Made by a program: the position numbers and the translations under genes. This document shows, one piece after another, positions 15,175 to 26,581 of a DNA stretch of 64,000 bases (positions are counted from its first letter, which is position 1; every line of letters starts with the position of its first letter). Source of the stretch: Vigna angularis (taxonomy: Eukaryota; Streptophyta; Magnoliopsida; Fabales; Fabaceae); assembly GCF_016808095.1 (NCBI RefSeq), contig NC_068973.1, positions 9,978,501 through 10,042,500 of the forward strand, given 5' to 3'. Below the pieces are notes generated by a model. That model was not told the DNA's origin. It made no database searches and saw only the letters and a program-made list of their open reading frames with translations.

Positions 15175-16660
15175 ATGACAAAGGTATTCAATGGGATGAG
15201 TGTGCCATAATTGTCAGAAATACCAATTACGACAATTGGTCTTTGTAGATGAAGGTTCTTCTTGGATCCCAAGATGTATGGGACATAGTGGAGGACGAGT
15301 ACAATGAACCCATGGATGATGAACATCAGATATAGAACCAGATTGCTACATTGAAAAAGACACGAGTGAAAGACAAACCGGCTTTGTACTTTCTGTATAA
15401 TGCAGTGGATGAATCTGGATTTGAGAAAATAGCTAATGCAAAGTCAGCAAAAGAAGCATGGGAAATTCTGAAGGTAACATACAAAGGAGATACTCGCGTG
15501 AAGCAGGTTCGAGTACAAGCTCTCAAAAGAGAGTTTGAACATATGGAGATGGATGAAAATGAGGGAGTTGCCGAGTTTATAACTCGAGTGCAAAAGATGG
15601 CTAACCAACTCGGAATGAACGGAGAAGAGGTTCCTCCTAACCGGGTTGCAAAAAAGATCTTGAGAAATTTGACGGATGATTTTGAGAGTATCGTGGTCAC
15701 TATTGAAGAGACAAAGGATTTGTCAACTCTCACTATGGAGCAGTTAGCTGGGTCATTAAAAGCCCACGAATTGAGGAAGAAAAAGAAGAAGAAGGAACCC
15801 AACGATCAAGCACTACAGGTACAGTTTGACTCGAATAAATCTCGGATTACTCAAAGCCGAGGTCCTGGCGGTAGATGGCGAGGAGGACGAGGACGAGGTG
15901 GACATGGCCGAGGTAATTTTGAGAATGATAGTGAAGAACAAACCGGTTAGCAGAATTGGTGTGATCGAGGACAAGGAAAAGGCCGAGGTGATTGGTCAGG
16001 AGTTGAGTGTTTTAAGTCTGGAAAGTATGACCACTATGCAAATGAGTATAGATCAATCAAGTGCTACAATTGTGGTAAGGTAGGCCATATTGCAAAGTAT
16101 TGCAAGTTCGAGACAAAGGGGGAGACGAATCTCGTTACTGAAGATGTTGAAGAAGAGTATGGAATCCTGTTGATGGCAAAAAGCTCGGATGCAATGGATA
16201 TGGAGAGCCCAATCCCAACAATGGATGAAGTGATCTTGGTAAAGGATGCAAAAATTGTGGAGAAGGAAAACCTAGAGAAAGAACTCAAACAAAAAGATGA
16301 AGAGATTCAGAGGATAAGGAGACTTCTAGATGAAGCTAATAAAATTATGAATAAATAGACAGTTGAGCTTGAGGAGCTGAAGAAGGCGACTCTTGAAAAG
16401 GAAGAGGAAGTATCTAGTGTTCTTAAACCAGACGAAGAGGAAGATGAAGATGTTGAGAAGAACCCAATAAAGAAGTCGGAAGATATTGTTGAGAAATCGC
16501 CTAAGGTCATAAATGAGTTGGTCAAGGTTATTGAGAAGTCAGACATAACAAAGTCAGTCAAAGCATTAAAGAAGTCAACCAAGGTAAAATACAGAAGGGC
16601 AATATGGCAAAAGAAAAACTCAAATTTGATTGAAAGAAACAAATTCGGTGTGGGATGATG
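15175..16660 (+). pseudogene. Copia gag (UBN2-like, zinc knuckle) with acidic coiled-coil tail
   Basis: Capsid-type protein. The frame is open at 15351-15950; before that, stops at about 15247 and 15333 and a frame change near 15200 separate it from the ATG at 15175. The UBN2-type capsid region contains AKEAWEILKVTYKG and LKREFEHMEM. A Gly/Arg-rich stretch (GGRWRGGRGRGGHGRG) follows, then, in the same frame past a stop at about 15948, a zinc knuckle CYNCGKVGHIAKYC at 16056-16097. After that, where protease and integrase should be, comes a Glu/Lys-rich coiled-coil-like tail to about 16600, crossed by a stop near 16358. The tail is not a pol domain I recognise. The coding region is broken, so it is probably not translated whole. 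Confidence 0.85.
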
Positions 16661-16700
16661 CACATGGAAAGTCGATCGAAGGAAGGACAAATTTAAGTTT

Positions 16701-16711
16701 ATGGGGGAGTT
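16701..16711 (+). promoter_or_regulatory. Polypurine tract of the copia element
   Basis: ATGGGGGAGTT lies directly before the 3' LTR, the position of the plus-strand primer. Confidence 0.85.
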
Positions 16712-17033
16712 TGTTGGGATAAACTTAAATTTTAGGGTTTTATTAATAATTTTGTTTAAATCTTATTTTATTAGTTTTTGGGTATAGTAATATTTAGTTT
16801 TATTTGATAGAGATAAACTAGGAATACGTAGTTATGTTTTTCGGTTTATCTAGGTCCAATATTATTTTATGATAGATTAAACAGATTTTATTTTGAAGAT
16901 AGTTGATATTTTATTTTTATTTCTCGTAATATTGTAAGTGTTATGGCTATTTAAAGCCCTTTAATTATAATGAATAATGAGACTCAATTTCAGGAAAATA
17001 TTTGAGTGTGTATATTGTGAGATTTTCCCAACA
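16712..17033 (+). repeat. Copia 3' LTR
   Basis: 322 bp, TGTTGGG...CCCAACA, followed by target duplication ATTTT. Nearly identical to the 5' LTR. Confidence 0.95.
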
Positions 17034-17319
17034 ATTTTAGCTTATTTCTTTCACTATTTAATATTTAAACGCCTGATGTAGCTTTAGATAAATCCTTTGA
17101 TTTTCATTCTGATTTGGCTTGACGCTTAGATGATTCTATGTTGTCTATTATTTGGTGTTGAAAGACTTTTTCTTATGACTACTCGAGAATGGAATTTTGT
17201 TCTTTGCATGATATATTTATGTTCTTTCCATTTGATTACTTAAGATTATTTTGTTTGATGTCATTTGTTAAACTTCAAAACCAGAGATGCTCTAGACTAT
17301 CCAGTCTCAACAAGGAGTA

Positions 17320-18400
17320 GGGTTAATATCAATAGTTCCATATCAAATGGCTCCAACTTGTGATGAGGTTAGATGGCGTGTTGAGGTTCAAGAGCAGAGT
17401 TTGGGTACTAGACAATGTAGAGTTGAAGAGGTTAATCCTTGAAGAAGGACACAAGAGTCGTTTTAGTATGCAGATAGGCATAACTAAAATGTATAAAGGC
17501 CTTAAGGAGTCTTTTTGGTAATCTGGCATGAAGATGGATGTGACTTAGTTTGTAACAGCTTGTTTGACATGTCAGAAAGCTAAGGTAAAGCATTAAAGAC
17601 CTGGTGGAATGTTGTAATAGTTGGAGATACCAAAGTGGAAATGGGATAGCATTTATATTTACCCCTTTACCACGGTCGATGAGAGGTCACGTTGCTACAT
17701 GGGTTATAGTTAATTTGTTGACGAAGAATGCCCAGTTAATTTTAGGATTTATATGGCTAAGATGACATAGTTGTACTTAAAAGATATATTGAGGTTGCAT
17801 GGTGTGTCGTCAAACATTGTGTTAAATAGGGATTCGCGGTTCAGTTCTAGATTTTGGAAAACTTTGCAAGAGGCTATGAGTAGTAGGTTGAAGATGATTT
17901 TTGTCTATCACCCTCAAACAGATGGACAATCTGAGAGAAAATATCAGTCATTGGAGGATCAATTGAGAACTTGTGTGTTTGATCATTTGGGTGGTTAGGA
18001 TGAAGTGCTACCTTTGGTTGAGTTTACCTACAACAACAATTATCAAGTGAGTATAGCTAGGACACCTTATGAGGCTCTTTATGGTAGACAATTAAGAACT
18101 CCTTTGTGTTGGTACCAAGATGGTGAAGGGGTGATAGTAGCACGAGATATTGCAACAAACCACAAACAAGGTGAAAATGATACAGGAGAGAATGAAGGCT
18201 TCACAAAGTAGGCAAAAGTCTTATACTGATCAGAGAAGAAGACTGTTGGAATTTGCAGTTAGGATCATGTTTTCTTGCGAGTAACTCCAACCATTAGTGT
18301 AGAAAGGACTATCTGTTTAAGAACGTTTTCTCCTAATTTCATTGGTTCATATCAGATTTTAAGATCAATTAAATAAATGGCTTATGAGATTGTCATGCCT
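17320..18400 (+). mobile_element. Ty3/gypsy integrase remnant
   Basis: Broken plus-strand frames give the CLTCQKAK part of the HHCC finger and the second and third catalytic regions (NRDSRFSSRFWKTL and HPQTDGQSERKYQSLEDQLR). A C-terminal segment follows (DHVFLRVTPTISVERT, then FIGSYQILRSI). Several stops interrupt it (about 17521, 17770, 17998). The fragment ends at about 18400, right where direct-repeat copy B begins. No LTR of its own is visible. Confidence 0.9.
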
Positions 18401-18415
18401 ATTCTTTTTTTGGTC

Positions 18416-19092
18416 AATATCTTTTTATATAATTTTTTTTACCTTCAAAATATATGGATTTTGATATTTAAAAAAATGTTAAAAAAAATGAATTCAAAAC
18501 CAATGTAATTTAAACGAATATTTCTCCCGTGAACATGATCAATATGTTTTTATTGTTAGGTTCAATTCCAAGTTCCATCAACTTTGGAAGCGTAAAAATT
18601 GGGGCGCATTTATCTTTCAGTGTAATGTGTTTTTATTATTTATTTATTTGATTATTTGTGGTTTAATTGGTTCTGGGTACAAAACTAGCTTATAATGAAG
18701 TATTGGCGATTGATGAAAGATTTAAGTTCAATCAGAAGGCGACAAATGGGCCTTATCAACCCAATTTTTCCTAACTTTTCTCCTTGGATTCAGAATGCCT
18801 TTTTGACATAATCAGATTGTGTTTTTCTATTAGTAACTTTTTGATCCCTCTATATTATTTTCCTCACAAATGGTGCATTATACTAATACAATTCTCTCAT
18901 GTCTAACGGGAATAATACACCATGTTAAGTTTTACATCAAGTGTATTAGTTTTGGCTTAATACTTTTTTGTATGAGTATTTGTATAAATTGTTTAATACT
19001 TTTTCTAACTTTTTTTACCAATATTTATTAAAAGAATTTATGTGATTCACTTTTTTAATCTAAAAGTCATTAAAAATATAACATGATAAGTG
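18416..19092. repeat. 680-bp direct repeat, copy B
   Basis: Counterpart of 13222-13902. The two copies bracket a gag-only copia element and a truncated gypsy integrase. They could be a segmental duplication of intergenic DNA or LTRs of an unknown element; I favour the first because LTR borders are missing. Confidence 0.8.
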
Positions 19093-20100
19093 GTCGATAA
19101 CGATATTTTGACATTTAATTTTTCACACAATTTTGACTTGTCACGTGTCAAGCTATTATTGGTTCATTTTTTTTTTATTTTTTAATTTCTTTCCTGCTTA
19201 TGTGAAAAATAGAAACTTCAGCTTTTCCACTTGCGCATGAACCCTTTCGTTACCAGAGTTCCAATTTCAAGTCATTCATAACCTAGGTTAGCTTTTACTT
19301 TCAATCTTCCTTTCACCCACCATCAGTCAAATGGGATTTGTTTCACCCATGAAAATTTGTTTTTGCTGTAGTAAAGTGTGTTTATTTTTGGCATTTGAAG
19401 TTGGGAGAGATTTTTGAAGTAACCTTTTTTATTTCCTTTTTTCCTAGTATATTTGGTTCTTATTTTTTTTATTAGTTTTGTGCATTCATGTGTTCTTGAG
19501 GATAGTAGATTCTTATGGTTTTGACTTTAGAGTAGTGAATGTTCTGGGTTGGGTTTGGTTTAGAAGGAGGAATATTTGTGTGGAGAGTTAAGGTTTAGAA
19601 AGAAGTGGGTTTTTGGGTTCTTTTTGTTTGTTATTAGTAGAAGAATTGAAGGTTATATCTCTAATTCGTGGAAGATTCTTCCCTATGTTGTTTGGTGCTA
19701 ATTATTGAAAGAAAATGAGTGACTTGTGTTGTGGAGTTTGGGCAATGGATGTGGTAGGGGAGGATAGAATGGATTTATGGGTTGTTGTGTTTATTGCTCG
19801 AGCTAGCTATTTGGCTAAGGACCATGATATTTTAACAATTTTTTGATAACAGACTATGTGTCACTATTTTATTGGTCTGTATATTTGAAACAGACCAATC
19901 ACAAGCTATTGCTATTACGTAGGTTGTTGTAAAAGATTTGTCAAAAAAATTGTTAAGAAGATATTTTCCTTTGGCTAAATATTGGAACGGGATAGTAAAA
20001 CATGGTGATATATCCAGTCATGTGTCTTTCGAAGATTCATGTTTTGAAAATCCTGTCACCTCAAGCATCCCTCAACCTTTGCTAAGCAAGCCCAAATAGA
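19093..20100 (+). other. Unrecognised stretch, possible degenerate exon
   Basis: A short open frame begins at the ATG at 19714 (MSDLCCGVWAMDVVGEDRMD). Reading resumes past a small hairpin element with KHGDISSHVSFEDSCFENPV near 20000. Composition is more gene-like than its surroundings, but I recognise no family and see no reliable splice structure. Confidence 0.25.
19832..19956. mobile_element. Small MITE-like hairpin element
   Basis: Ends TTAACAATTTTTTGA and its complement. An inner inverted pair (TTATTGGTCTG / CAGACCAAT) surrounds a loop of about 11 bp. About 125 bp in length, non-coding. GATATTTT occurs near both ends, but not exactly adjacent. Confidence 0.6.
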
Positions 20101-20134
20101 TGATTTGGTCGAGGATGTTTATGGGTTTTTTCTA

Positions 20135-20610
20135 TATTTATCTCATTGAGTTGATTTTTTATATTGTTTTTCTGATTTAGTTATCTTTAATTTTAATATA
20201 AGAATTTAAACTTTGGATTTTTTTTTGTGGTTGCAGTTTGATTTTGAAAATCCCACACAATTATAGTTCAATTCTAATTTAAGTGTTGACAGATGTAATT
20301 TCTACTGCTTGGTCTATAACTTTTTTTTATAGTTATCTGATTGAGTTTATTTTTTTATTGAATTCCTGATTTAATTATATTTAATTTGAATGCAAGAAAT
20401 TAAATTTTGGACTTATGTTGAGAGTGTAGTTTGATTTCAAAAATCCCAAATAGTATGTAGAGTTCAATTCTTGTTTAAATGTTTACAAATTTGACCTATG
20501 CTATTTGTTGGATCTATAATTTTCTTTAGAGTTATCTGATTGAACTTTTATTGTGGTTTCAATTTGATTTAAAAAATCTCAAACAATTTGTAGAGTTCAA
20601 TTTTCACAGT
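20135..20610 (+). repeat. Three diverged tandem units of about 190 bp
   Basis: The sequence pattern TGATTTAGTTAT, then TTTGATTTTGAAAATCCCA, then AGTTCAATT recurs near 20170, 20360 and 20540 with progressive divergence. No coding function seen. Confidence 0.65.
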
Positions 20611-21104
20611 TGGTTTTTTTTTTTTTGTCCTTTTTGTTAGATAAAAGTAGTGCACATGTTAGGTTAGATTTTTGTTCCTTTATAGTTTCTAATAGTTAAC
20701 ATTGGTAGAAATTGGTTTTAGTAGAATCTCTTTTATTGTTTTTAGTAGAGCTTAGAGTGTGTTCTATTCTTACTTTTCTCAATATTATGTTGCGTTGTTT
20801 TTAAGTCTTTTTCTAGGTTCACATAATCATATTTTGCATCCTTAGTTCTTTCGAGTGTAAAAAGATAATTTTATGTTAGTTTGATCAATTAGAATTTGTT
20901 GGCATATTGTGTGAGTGAGTCATTATCCACACTTAAAGAATAAATGTTTTCAAAAACATTACAATAAGTGTGCAATATATTCTCTCTTTGTAATTGTTCA
21001 AACTTAAGATATTGGCTTTCAAGAAGCCTTATTACCATAAGTAAATTTTTAACAAAAGAGAACACTAATGTGCTAGCACCCTTAAGTTGACATTAATGTA
21101 GATT
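20611..21104. other. AT-rich DNA, nothing recognised
   Basis: No open frame, hairpin or transposon domain could be supported here. Confidence 0.4.
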
Positions 21105-21290
21105 TTGGGCTTGATGTCCTGAGAATCCAGCAGGGGGCTTTGATTTTATTTTTGTCGTAGTAGCCCATTTAAGTAAAATGGTTCATTTCATATCATACGA
21201 CAAAATAGATTATGCTAGTTATATCTTAAGATTATTTCTTAAAGAAGTTGTTAAATTGTATGGTCTACTTAAAATTATGTATATATGTAT
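21105..21290 (+). mobile_element. Short Ty3/gypsy integrase fragment
   Basis: Broken frames read FVVVAHLSKMVHFISYDKID and LFLKEVVKLYGL, the integrase segment after the first catalytic Asp. About 185 bp survive; the rest of the element is missing. Confidence 0.75.
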
Positions 21291-21395
21291 CTAATAGAAA
21301 TAAAGATGAATTTATAAAGATGTTAAATTCATGTGTAATTTCTTAATAACTCTTTGAAAAATCTCACTTTTGGACTTTTAGCACTCCTTAGGCTT

Positions 21396-22496
21396 GAAGG
21401 TCTCACTTCTGCCACCCCTTGCTTCCTCCACCTTTCCAATTTATTTGATTTTCAAAACTATCATTCTGTTAAAATTTATTTACTTTTACCATTTAGGATT
21501 TTTTAATATATTTCAAAACCCTAATTTTACCTCACTTATTCACTCACATTGCACCCACATTACCACATCTCTCACGGATTCTTTCTTCTCTTTCCATATC
21601 CGTTTTGAGTTTTTGTTTTTCCTTTCCATTCATTATTCTCTTCTCTTCCTTTTCCGTTCATTGCTTCCATTTCCGTTCATTCTCTTTTCATTTTAAATTC
21701 TCTCTTCTCAACACCCAATCAAAACTCTAACACCCTTCTAATGAATGCCTCTCTATTCTCCTCTCCCTTCCTTTCATCTCCACGAACAATCCAACAAACG
21801 CCCTTCTCATTTTGTGTTCCCAGAACACTCTCGAGTTACTCCCTCACACCTCCACTTAAACACTAAAATTCCTCCTCTTCTTTTCAACTACAGAAACATA
21901 AACTTCCTTTGTTTTCTTTTTCCTAATTCTCGAAATCCTGTAAACCTCCCGTCCTCTCACGGCCCACCTTCTCCCATCTTTTCTTTTCACAACCGTAACC
22001 AATAATCATATTTTGTCTCTCCCTCTTTCTATTCCTACTACATATTTATTTCTTTAATACTAAACTCTTCCACACTTATACATTTCTCTTTACTCATTCC
22101 TCTCAACTCATCAACCCCAACGTAAGATATTTCCCTGCATGCTACTTCCATAATGAAACCTACTCATTAAACCAAATCCACGCTCCTCCTTTACACTCCT
22201 CCACATCAGGAATCAACACCAATGAAAGCAATGAACGGAAAAGAAAGAGAAGAGAAGAATGAACAGAAAAGGGAGAGAAGGAAGAACAAAAACTCAAAAC
22301 GGAAATGGAAAACGAAGAGAGAATTCGTGAGAGATGTGGTGGTGCATGAGTGAATAAGTAAGGTAAAATTAGGATTTTGAAATATATTAAAAAATCCTAA
22401 ATAATAAAAGTAAATAAATTTTAACAAAAGGATAGTTTTAAAAATCAAATAAATTGAGGAGGTGGAAGGAGAAAGGGGTGATGGTGAAGGGAACAA
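21396..22496. mobile_element. 1.1-kb foldback element with about 300-bp arms
   Basis: Arms 21396-21690 and 22206-22496 are inverted copies of each other. Their chance open frames share a peptide of the type FIYFYHLGFFNIFQNPNFT. The centre (21700-22200) is pyrimidine-rich and non-coding. No transposase and no clear target duplication. Long arms would suit a non-autonomous Mutator-like or foldback element. Confidence 0.75.
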
Positions 22497-23587
22497 CACC
22501 CATATATAAAACTCGTTGCCTCATGTAACACTCACTTTGAATTGAATGATAATTAAATTGCTGTTATAAAAAAACCATTTTTTTTCTTGTTTTTAAAGGT
22601 CATTAGTTAAGTACTTCTATTTTTTTTTCTTTAAGAAATCTTTCTTAAAAAATATCCAAACACAGTTTCTCTAGAAACTGAGTTTAGGAATTTTTCAATT
22701 CCCAATTTGAATTTCCACCGTAAATATGAGAGAAGAACTTCATCTTAAAGATGTAACACTATATATTGTAGAAATATAATTCTTCAAATTGAATGTATTG
22801 TGTTTTTTTTTTCACCAACATTCTCTCTCGTTTTCTTTTTTTTTTATAATGTTTATATTTTCTTATGACATTTTTTTTTATAATTATACGATTTTTATTC
22901 TCTCAAATATAACCAATATTTTTTTATATAATGGTTATGAAAAAAAGTTTGCATTGATCAAATTATTTATGAAAACGTGAATGTGATAATTTGTTTAAAC
23001 TTAGAAATTTGACTATTTCTGAAATATTCATTTAATTGAGTTTTAAAAGCAAAATCACAAACAAAAAGAAAAAATTGTAACAATATTTAAAGAACGTAAT
23101 AATGTATTTAAGAAAAAGAAATATTTTTCATTTCAATTCAATAGTTAGATATTATTTCGTTTTGAATAGTAAGATATTATTATAATGGATTTAGTTTTTT
23201 TTTAATTATTTAAACACTAGTTTCGTAAATATATAATTTTAGTTCGTTTGAATTTTTAATTATAAATTTAGTCCCTAATTTTTTATACATCATTTCGTTG
23301 TTAATAAGAAAAAAAAAATATATGTTAGAAACATATTTAGTTAATTTTCAGATTTACTATTAATAGTCCCAAGTTAGGACGTAGTTATTTGGCGTAATAA
23401 CCTTATCTCATTATTAGATAATGTATTCTATATAGTATAATACCATTTAGTCTTGTCTGAACTCTTCTTAGGACAATTTAGTATGCAACACATCTTGGTA
23501 TACAACACATCCTGGATGTTGCTTGCTAAGTGTTGAACTTATCCACCAATGATTAAATGCTACCTATTAAAGGATTGAGTGTCACCT
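22497..23587. other. AT-rich DNA, nothing recognised
   Basis: No gene or clear repeat structure seen between the foldback element and the tandem block at 23588. Confidence 0.4.
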
Positions 23588-23755
23588 GTTGATGACCGGG
23601 TACCACCTTCCACAGGTATAAAGTTACATATTGTAGGTCAAGTACCACCTTCCAGAGGTATAGAACTACATATTGAAAGGAAGGAGCTATGTCCACGAAG
23701 CCGAGTACTATTTTCCAAAGGTTGTGATCCGCATGCCAAGAGTTGTGATCCGCAT
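23588..23755 (+). repeat. Small tandem block beside the Athila LTR
   Basis: Two copies of about 46 bp share TACCACCTTCCA(C/G)AGGTATA and ACATATTG. Then two copies of a 21-bp unit containing GTTGTGATCCGCATGC lead straight into the LTR sequence at 23756. Confidence 0.8.
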
Positions 23756-24800
23756 GCAAGTATACCAAATCGTTCAAGTAATACAGTGAATTTAGTTAAG
23801 AATATCATTCTTCTAAGAGAATTTGAGTCACGTTATTCAATTAAAATTATTTATCAAGATCAATTACTGATGATAACATTTGTGATTTCAATTTGGAAAT
23901 TAACATGAAATTAACAACATAAAAAAATTAAAATTGAAAAATACGATAAAAGATCACTGCAATTGGTCTTTGACTAACATTACAATAAAATCCTGGACAA
24001 CATACATTCTCTGTTCAAGCATTCACATAAGAGTATCTTGGTTTAATTCCTTAAAACAAGTTCTAAAATTATCTATTGAATTATTAATTCCTTAATTAAT
24101 TCAGCAAATAATTTTGCATTAAATTCATATGTTGAGAATAACCAAAAGCACATAAGTTATTCCTAGCATAGTTACTTTTAGTTTTTTTTTCTTACGTTTC
24201 TGGTTTTAAAAATACTTCCCAGTACAAAAGAACTTTTAAGAGAATTATACTTCCGTATAATCAAAAACAAGTCAAGAAAAGAACAAGAACAGAAACATAT
24301 ATTGCACAAGAAATTTACATTAATGTGTTGTCATACAACCAATTCCAATGAACAGAAAATTTAGCCTATCCTAGACATCTCAAACGTACTCTTTACAGCA
24401 ATTCCTTGCAGAAAGTGAAGTCTTGATGTCTTGAAAGGTCTCCTGATAGTTTCTGTCTTTTTGTCACGTCTTTTAAAGCCACTTAACTTTATTAATTCGC
24501 TTAGTGCACATGTACTGGTGCGCTATGCGAATTTTCTTAACTGCTGCATTTTAACTGATGTTATTCGCTCAGCGCGCAGGTACTGGTGGGCTATGCAAAT
24601 TTCCTTTTTCTGGCAGTGTGAATTTTGGTTTTCGCTTTGCAAAAATTGGCTGACAGAGTCCAAATGATGCACCCTTTCCTGTAAAATATTTTACATAACA
24701 ATCTACTCCCTATTACAACTTTTCACTAAGGAGCAACATGAATAATTACAAGATTGAGCTCATTTATAAGTGTTAAAACAACTCTTTTTCACACTTATCA
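23756..24800 (-). repeat. Athila-type 3' LTR (outer end truncated)
   Basis: Matches 33450-34548. It lacks the terminal 10-15 bp found in the other LTR, and a 53-bp segment near 24440. It carries two hairpins built on GTGCGCTATGCGAAT (24498-24536 and 24563-24602). Confidence 0.95.
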
Positions 24801-24817
24801 ACTCCCCCAAACTTGAA
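24801..24817 (-). promoter_or_regulatory. Polypurine tract of the Athila-type element
   Basis: On the minus strand TTCAAGTTTGGGGGAGT directly precedes the 3' LTR start TGATAAGTGTG. Confidence 0.9.
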
Positions 24818-25310
24818 CTATTTCATGCCCTCATGAAATCACAGAAGAAAATGAACAACACAACAGACAATTGACATTTTGATAAAATGACTTTGCACAT
24901 CAAAATAATCACATGTATTCCCAAAGATTTCAAACAAGTATGACATGGTGCATCACTAACAAAATCACATGTGCATAGACTATGAAAAACCAGATCAACA
25001 TTTATCATTACTCACACTCAAGTGTTTGTCCTCACATGACATTAGAATTGTCATAGAACTTCATCAGCTTTTGCATTTCATTTGATTCACACACTATTGG
25101 TTAAGTCCAAAGGTCTTTTCGGGTTAAGGCTTGACTTGGCTAGAAAAAGAATCATGGTTTTTCTTGGATTCAAAGACACCTATTAAGAAGAGAACAGCTT
25201 CAATTCCCAATCCAGTACTGGAATCCCAAAATATATCATTCATCACATACCATTTTCTTTCACAGCTCAACCTTCTTTTTCATTTTGAGAATCCTTTTTA
25301 TCATTTTTTT

Positions 25311-26581
25311 AGGTTTAATCCTTTTCGATATCCCTATTTTTGTAGGATCGTCTCAAACAAGTCCTCATATTTTAAAGTCTCTCGGTTAGGTCCTTAATTG
25401 TTAAAATTTGAATCAAATTAAACCTTGCCGTTAAATTAGGTAGACGGCGTCAAAAAAATTGATTCGTGGCTTAGTGACTTGACTAAGTGATGTTGATGTG
25501 GCACATATTGGTTATTTGAGTTGGCTTTTTTTTTTATTTATTCATTTAAAAAAATTAACTTTAATCAAAACGCAACGTTTTGTCTACGAAAAATGATTAT
25601 AGTTAGGTTTTTTTATAATCAGAATTGACTCAATGTGGAATTTGGAGAAATTTGGGAAAGTAACTGAGATTTCAAGCAATCCCTAAATTGGAAGATTGAA
25701 ATCCTGAGGGGAGCCAGACCAGAACGCCGCGCCGTCCGTCAACATGGACCTCCCATTCCTGGGATGAAGTCGGACCGGAACGCCGCGCCCAATGGCGACT
25801 TGAACACGGCGATGTGCCCCCCGCCCTGCAGGTAGAGGTGGATCTCCACCTCGGAGACCTTCGTCCGCACAAGCTTCGCCCGCTCACTCGTGCGGGGAGT
25901 GACCTCCTCCGGTGTCGCCTCCACCTCCTCGATTTCTCCCACCAGCAGGGGCGTCTTGAGGTCGCCGTCCATGATCGGTGCGGTTGTCGGCCAAGACGAG
26001 AACGCAGAGTGTGGATCTGGAGGAAGAAGATAGGGTTGTTGTTGATGTATGGTGGAATTATATATGTTTTATTCGTTGCGGGGCTGAAGTTTTGTTGGAT
26101 TGTTAGATGGTATTTTGTTGATGGAAGATTTGGGAAGAGGAATCAGAAACTTCAAAAAAGTGTTACTTATCTCAACATTGGTTTTGTTTAATTATGTTTT
26201 ACTGTTGTTGATAATATCAGATTCAATATCACTAAATAATGTATTCACTCCTTTACATATTCTTTAAAAATTATTTTTTATTGAATAAATAAAAAATACA
26301 TTTTTCGTAGACAAAACGTTGCGTTTTGATTAAAGTCAATTTTTTAAATGAATAAATAAAAAAAAAGCCAACTCAGATAATCAATATATACCACGTCAAC
26401 AACACTTAGTCAAGTCACTAAGCCACTAATCAATTTTTTTGACGCCGTCTACCTAACTTAACGGCAAGGTTTAATTTGATTCAAATTTTAACAATTAAGG
26501 ACCTAATCGAGAGACTTTAAAATACGAGGACCTGTTTGAGACGATCCTACAAAAATAAGGATATTGAAAAGGATTAAACCT
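25311..26581. mobile_element. Mutator-like element with 280-bp TIRs and GC-rich cargo
   Basis: Terminal inverted repeats 25311-25595 and 26304-26581 match closely along their length (outer ends AGGTTTAATCC and complement). There is no transposase. The interior (about 25680-26040) is strikingly GC-rich compared with its AT-rich surroundings and contains a short coding-like frame, as in Pack-MULEs. Both flanks are T-runs, so the target duplication cannot be resolved. Inserted in the 3' non-coding part of the Athila-type element. Confidence 0.85.
25739..25972 (-). pseudogene. Captured GC-rich gene fragment in the MULE
   Basis: Open minus-strand frame of 77 codons from the ATG at 25972. It begins MDGDLKTPLLVGEIEEVEAT and continues with SERAKLVRTKVSEVEIHLYL. 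Composition and codon use look like a host exon, not transposon DNA. After this the reading degenerates, and ACC(A/G)GAACGCCGCGCC recurs twice within about 60 bp (25720 and 25775), suggesting a rearrangement. I do not recognise the source family with confidence. Confidence 0.5.

Larger units (their letters stand above)
14743..17033 (+). mobile_element. Non-autonomous copia element carrying only gag (TR-GAG type)
   Basis: A complete element of 2291 bp. It is bounded by LTRs of 323 and 322 bp with TGTTGGG/CCCAACA ends. The target duplication is ATTTT at 14738-14742 and 17034-17038. A tRNA-Met-type primer site follows the 5' LTR, and a purine tract precedes the 3' LTR. The interior encodes a gag-like protein with a zinc knuckle and a Glu/Lys-rich tail, but no protease, integrase or reverse transcriptase. 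It must therefore have been mobilised in trans. The LTRs differ by about six substitutions and one base of length, so insertion was recent. It lies between the two 680-bp direct repeats. Confidence 0.95.

Noticed and set aside
13222..19092. A complete LTR element with the 680-bp repeats as LTRs
   Set aside because: No TG/CA ends, primer site or purine tract, and the integrase fragment is truncated at the border.
21394..22499. Two short membrane-like proteins in opposite orientation
   Set aside because: They are chance frames in the AT-rich inverted arms of one foldback element.
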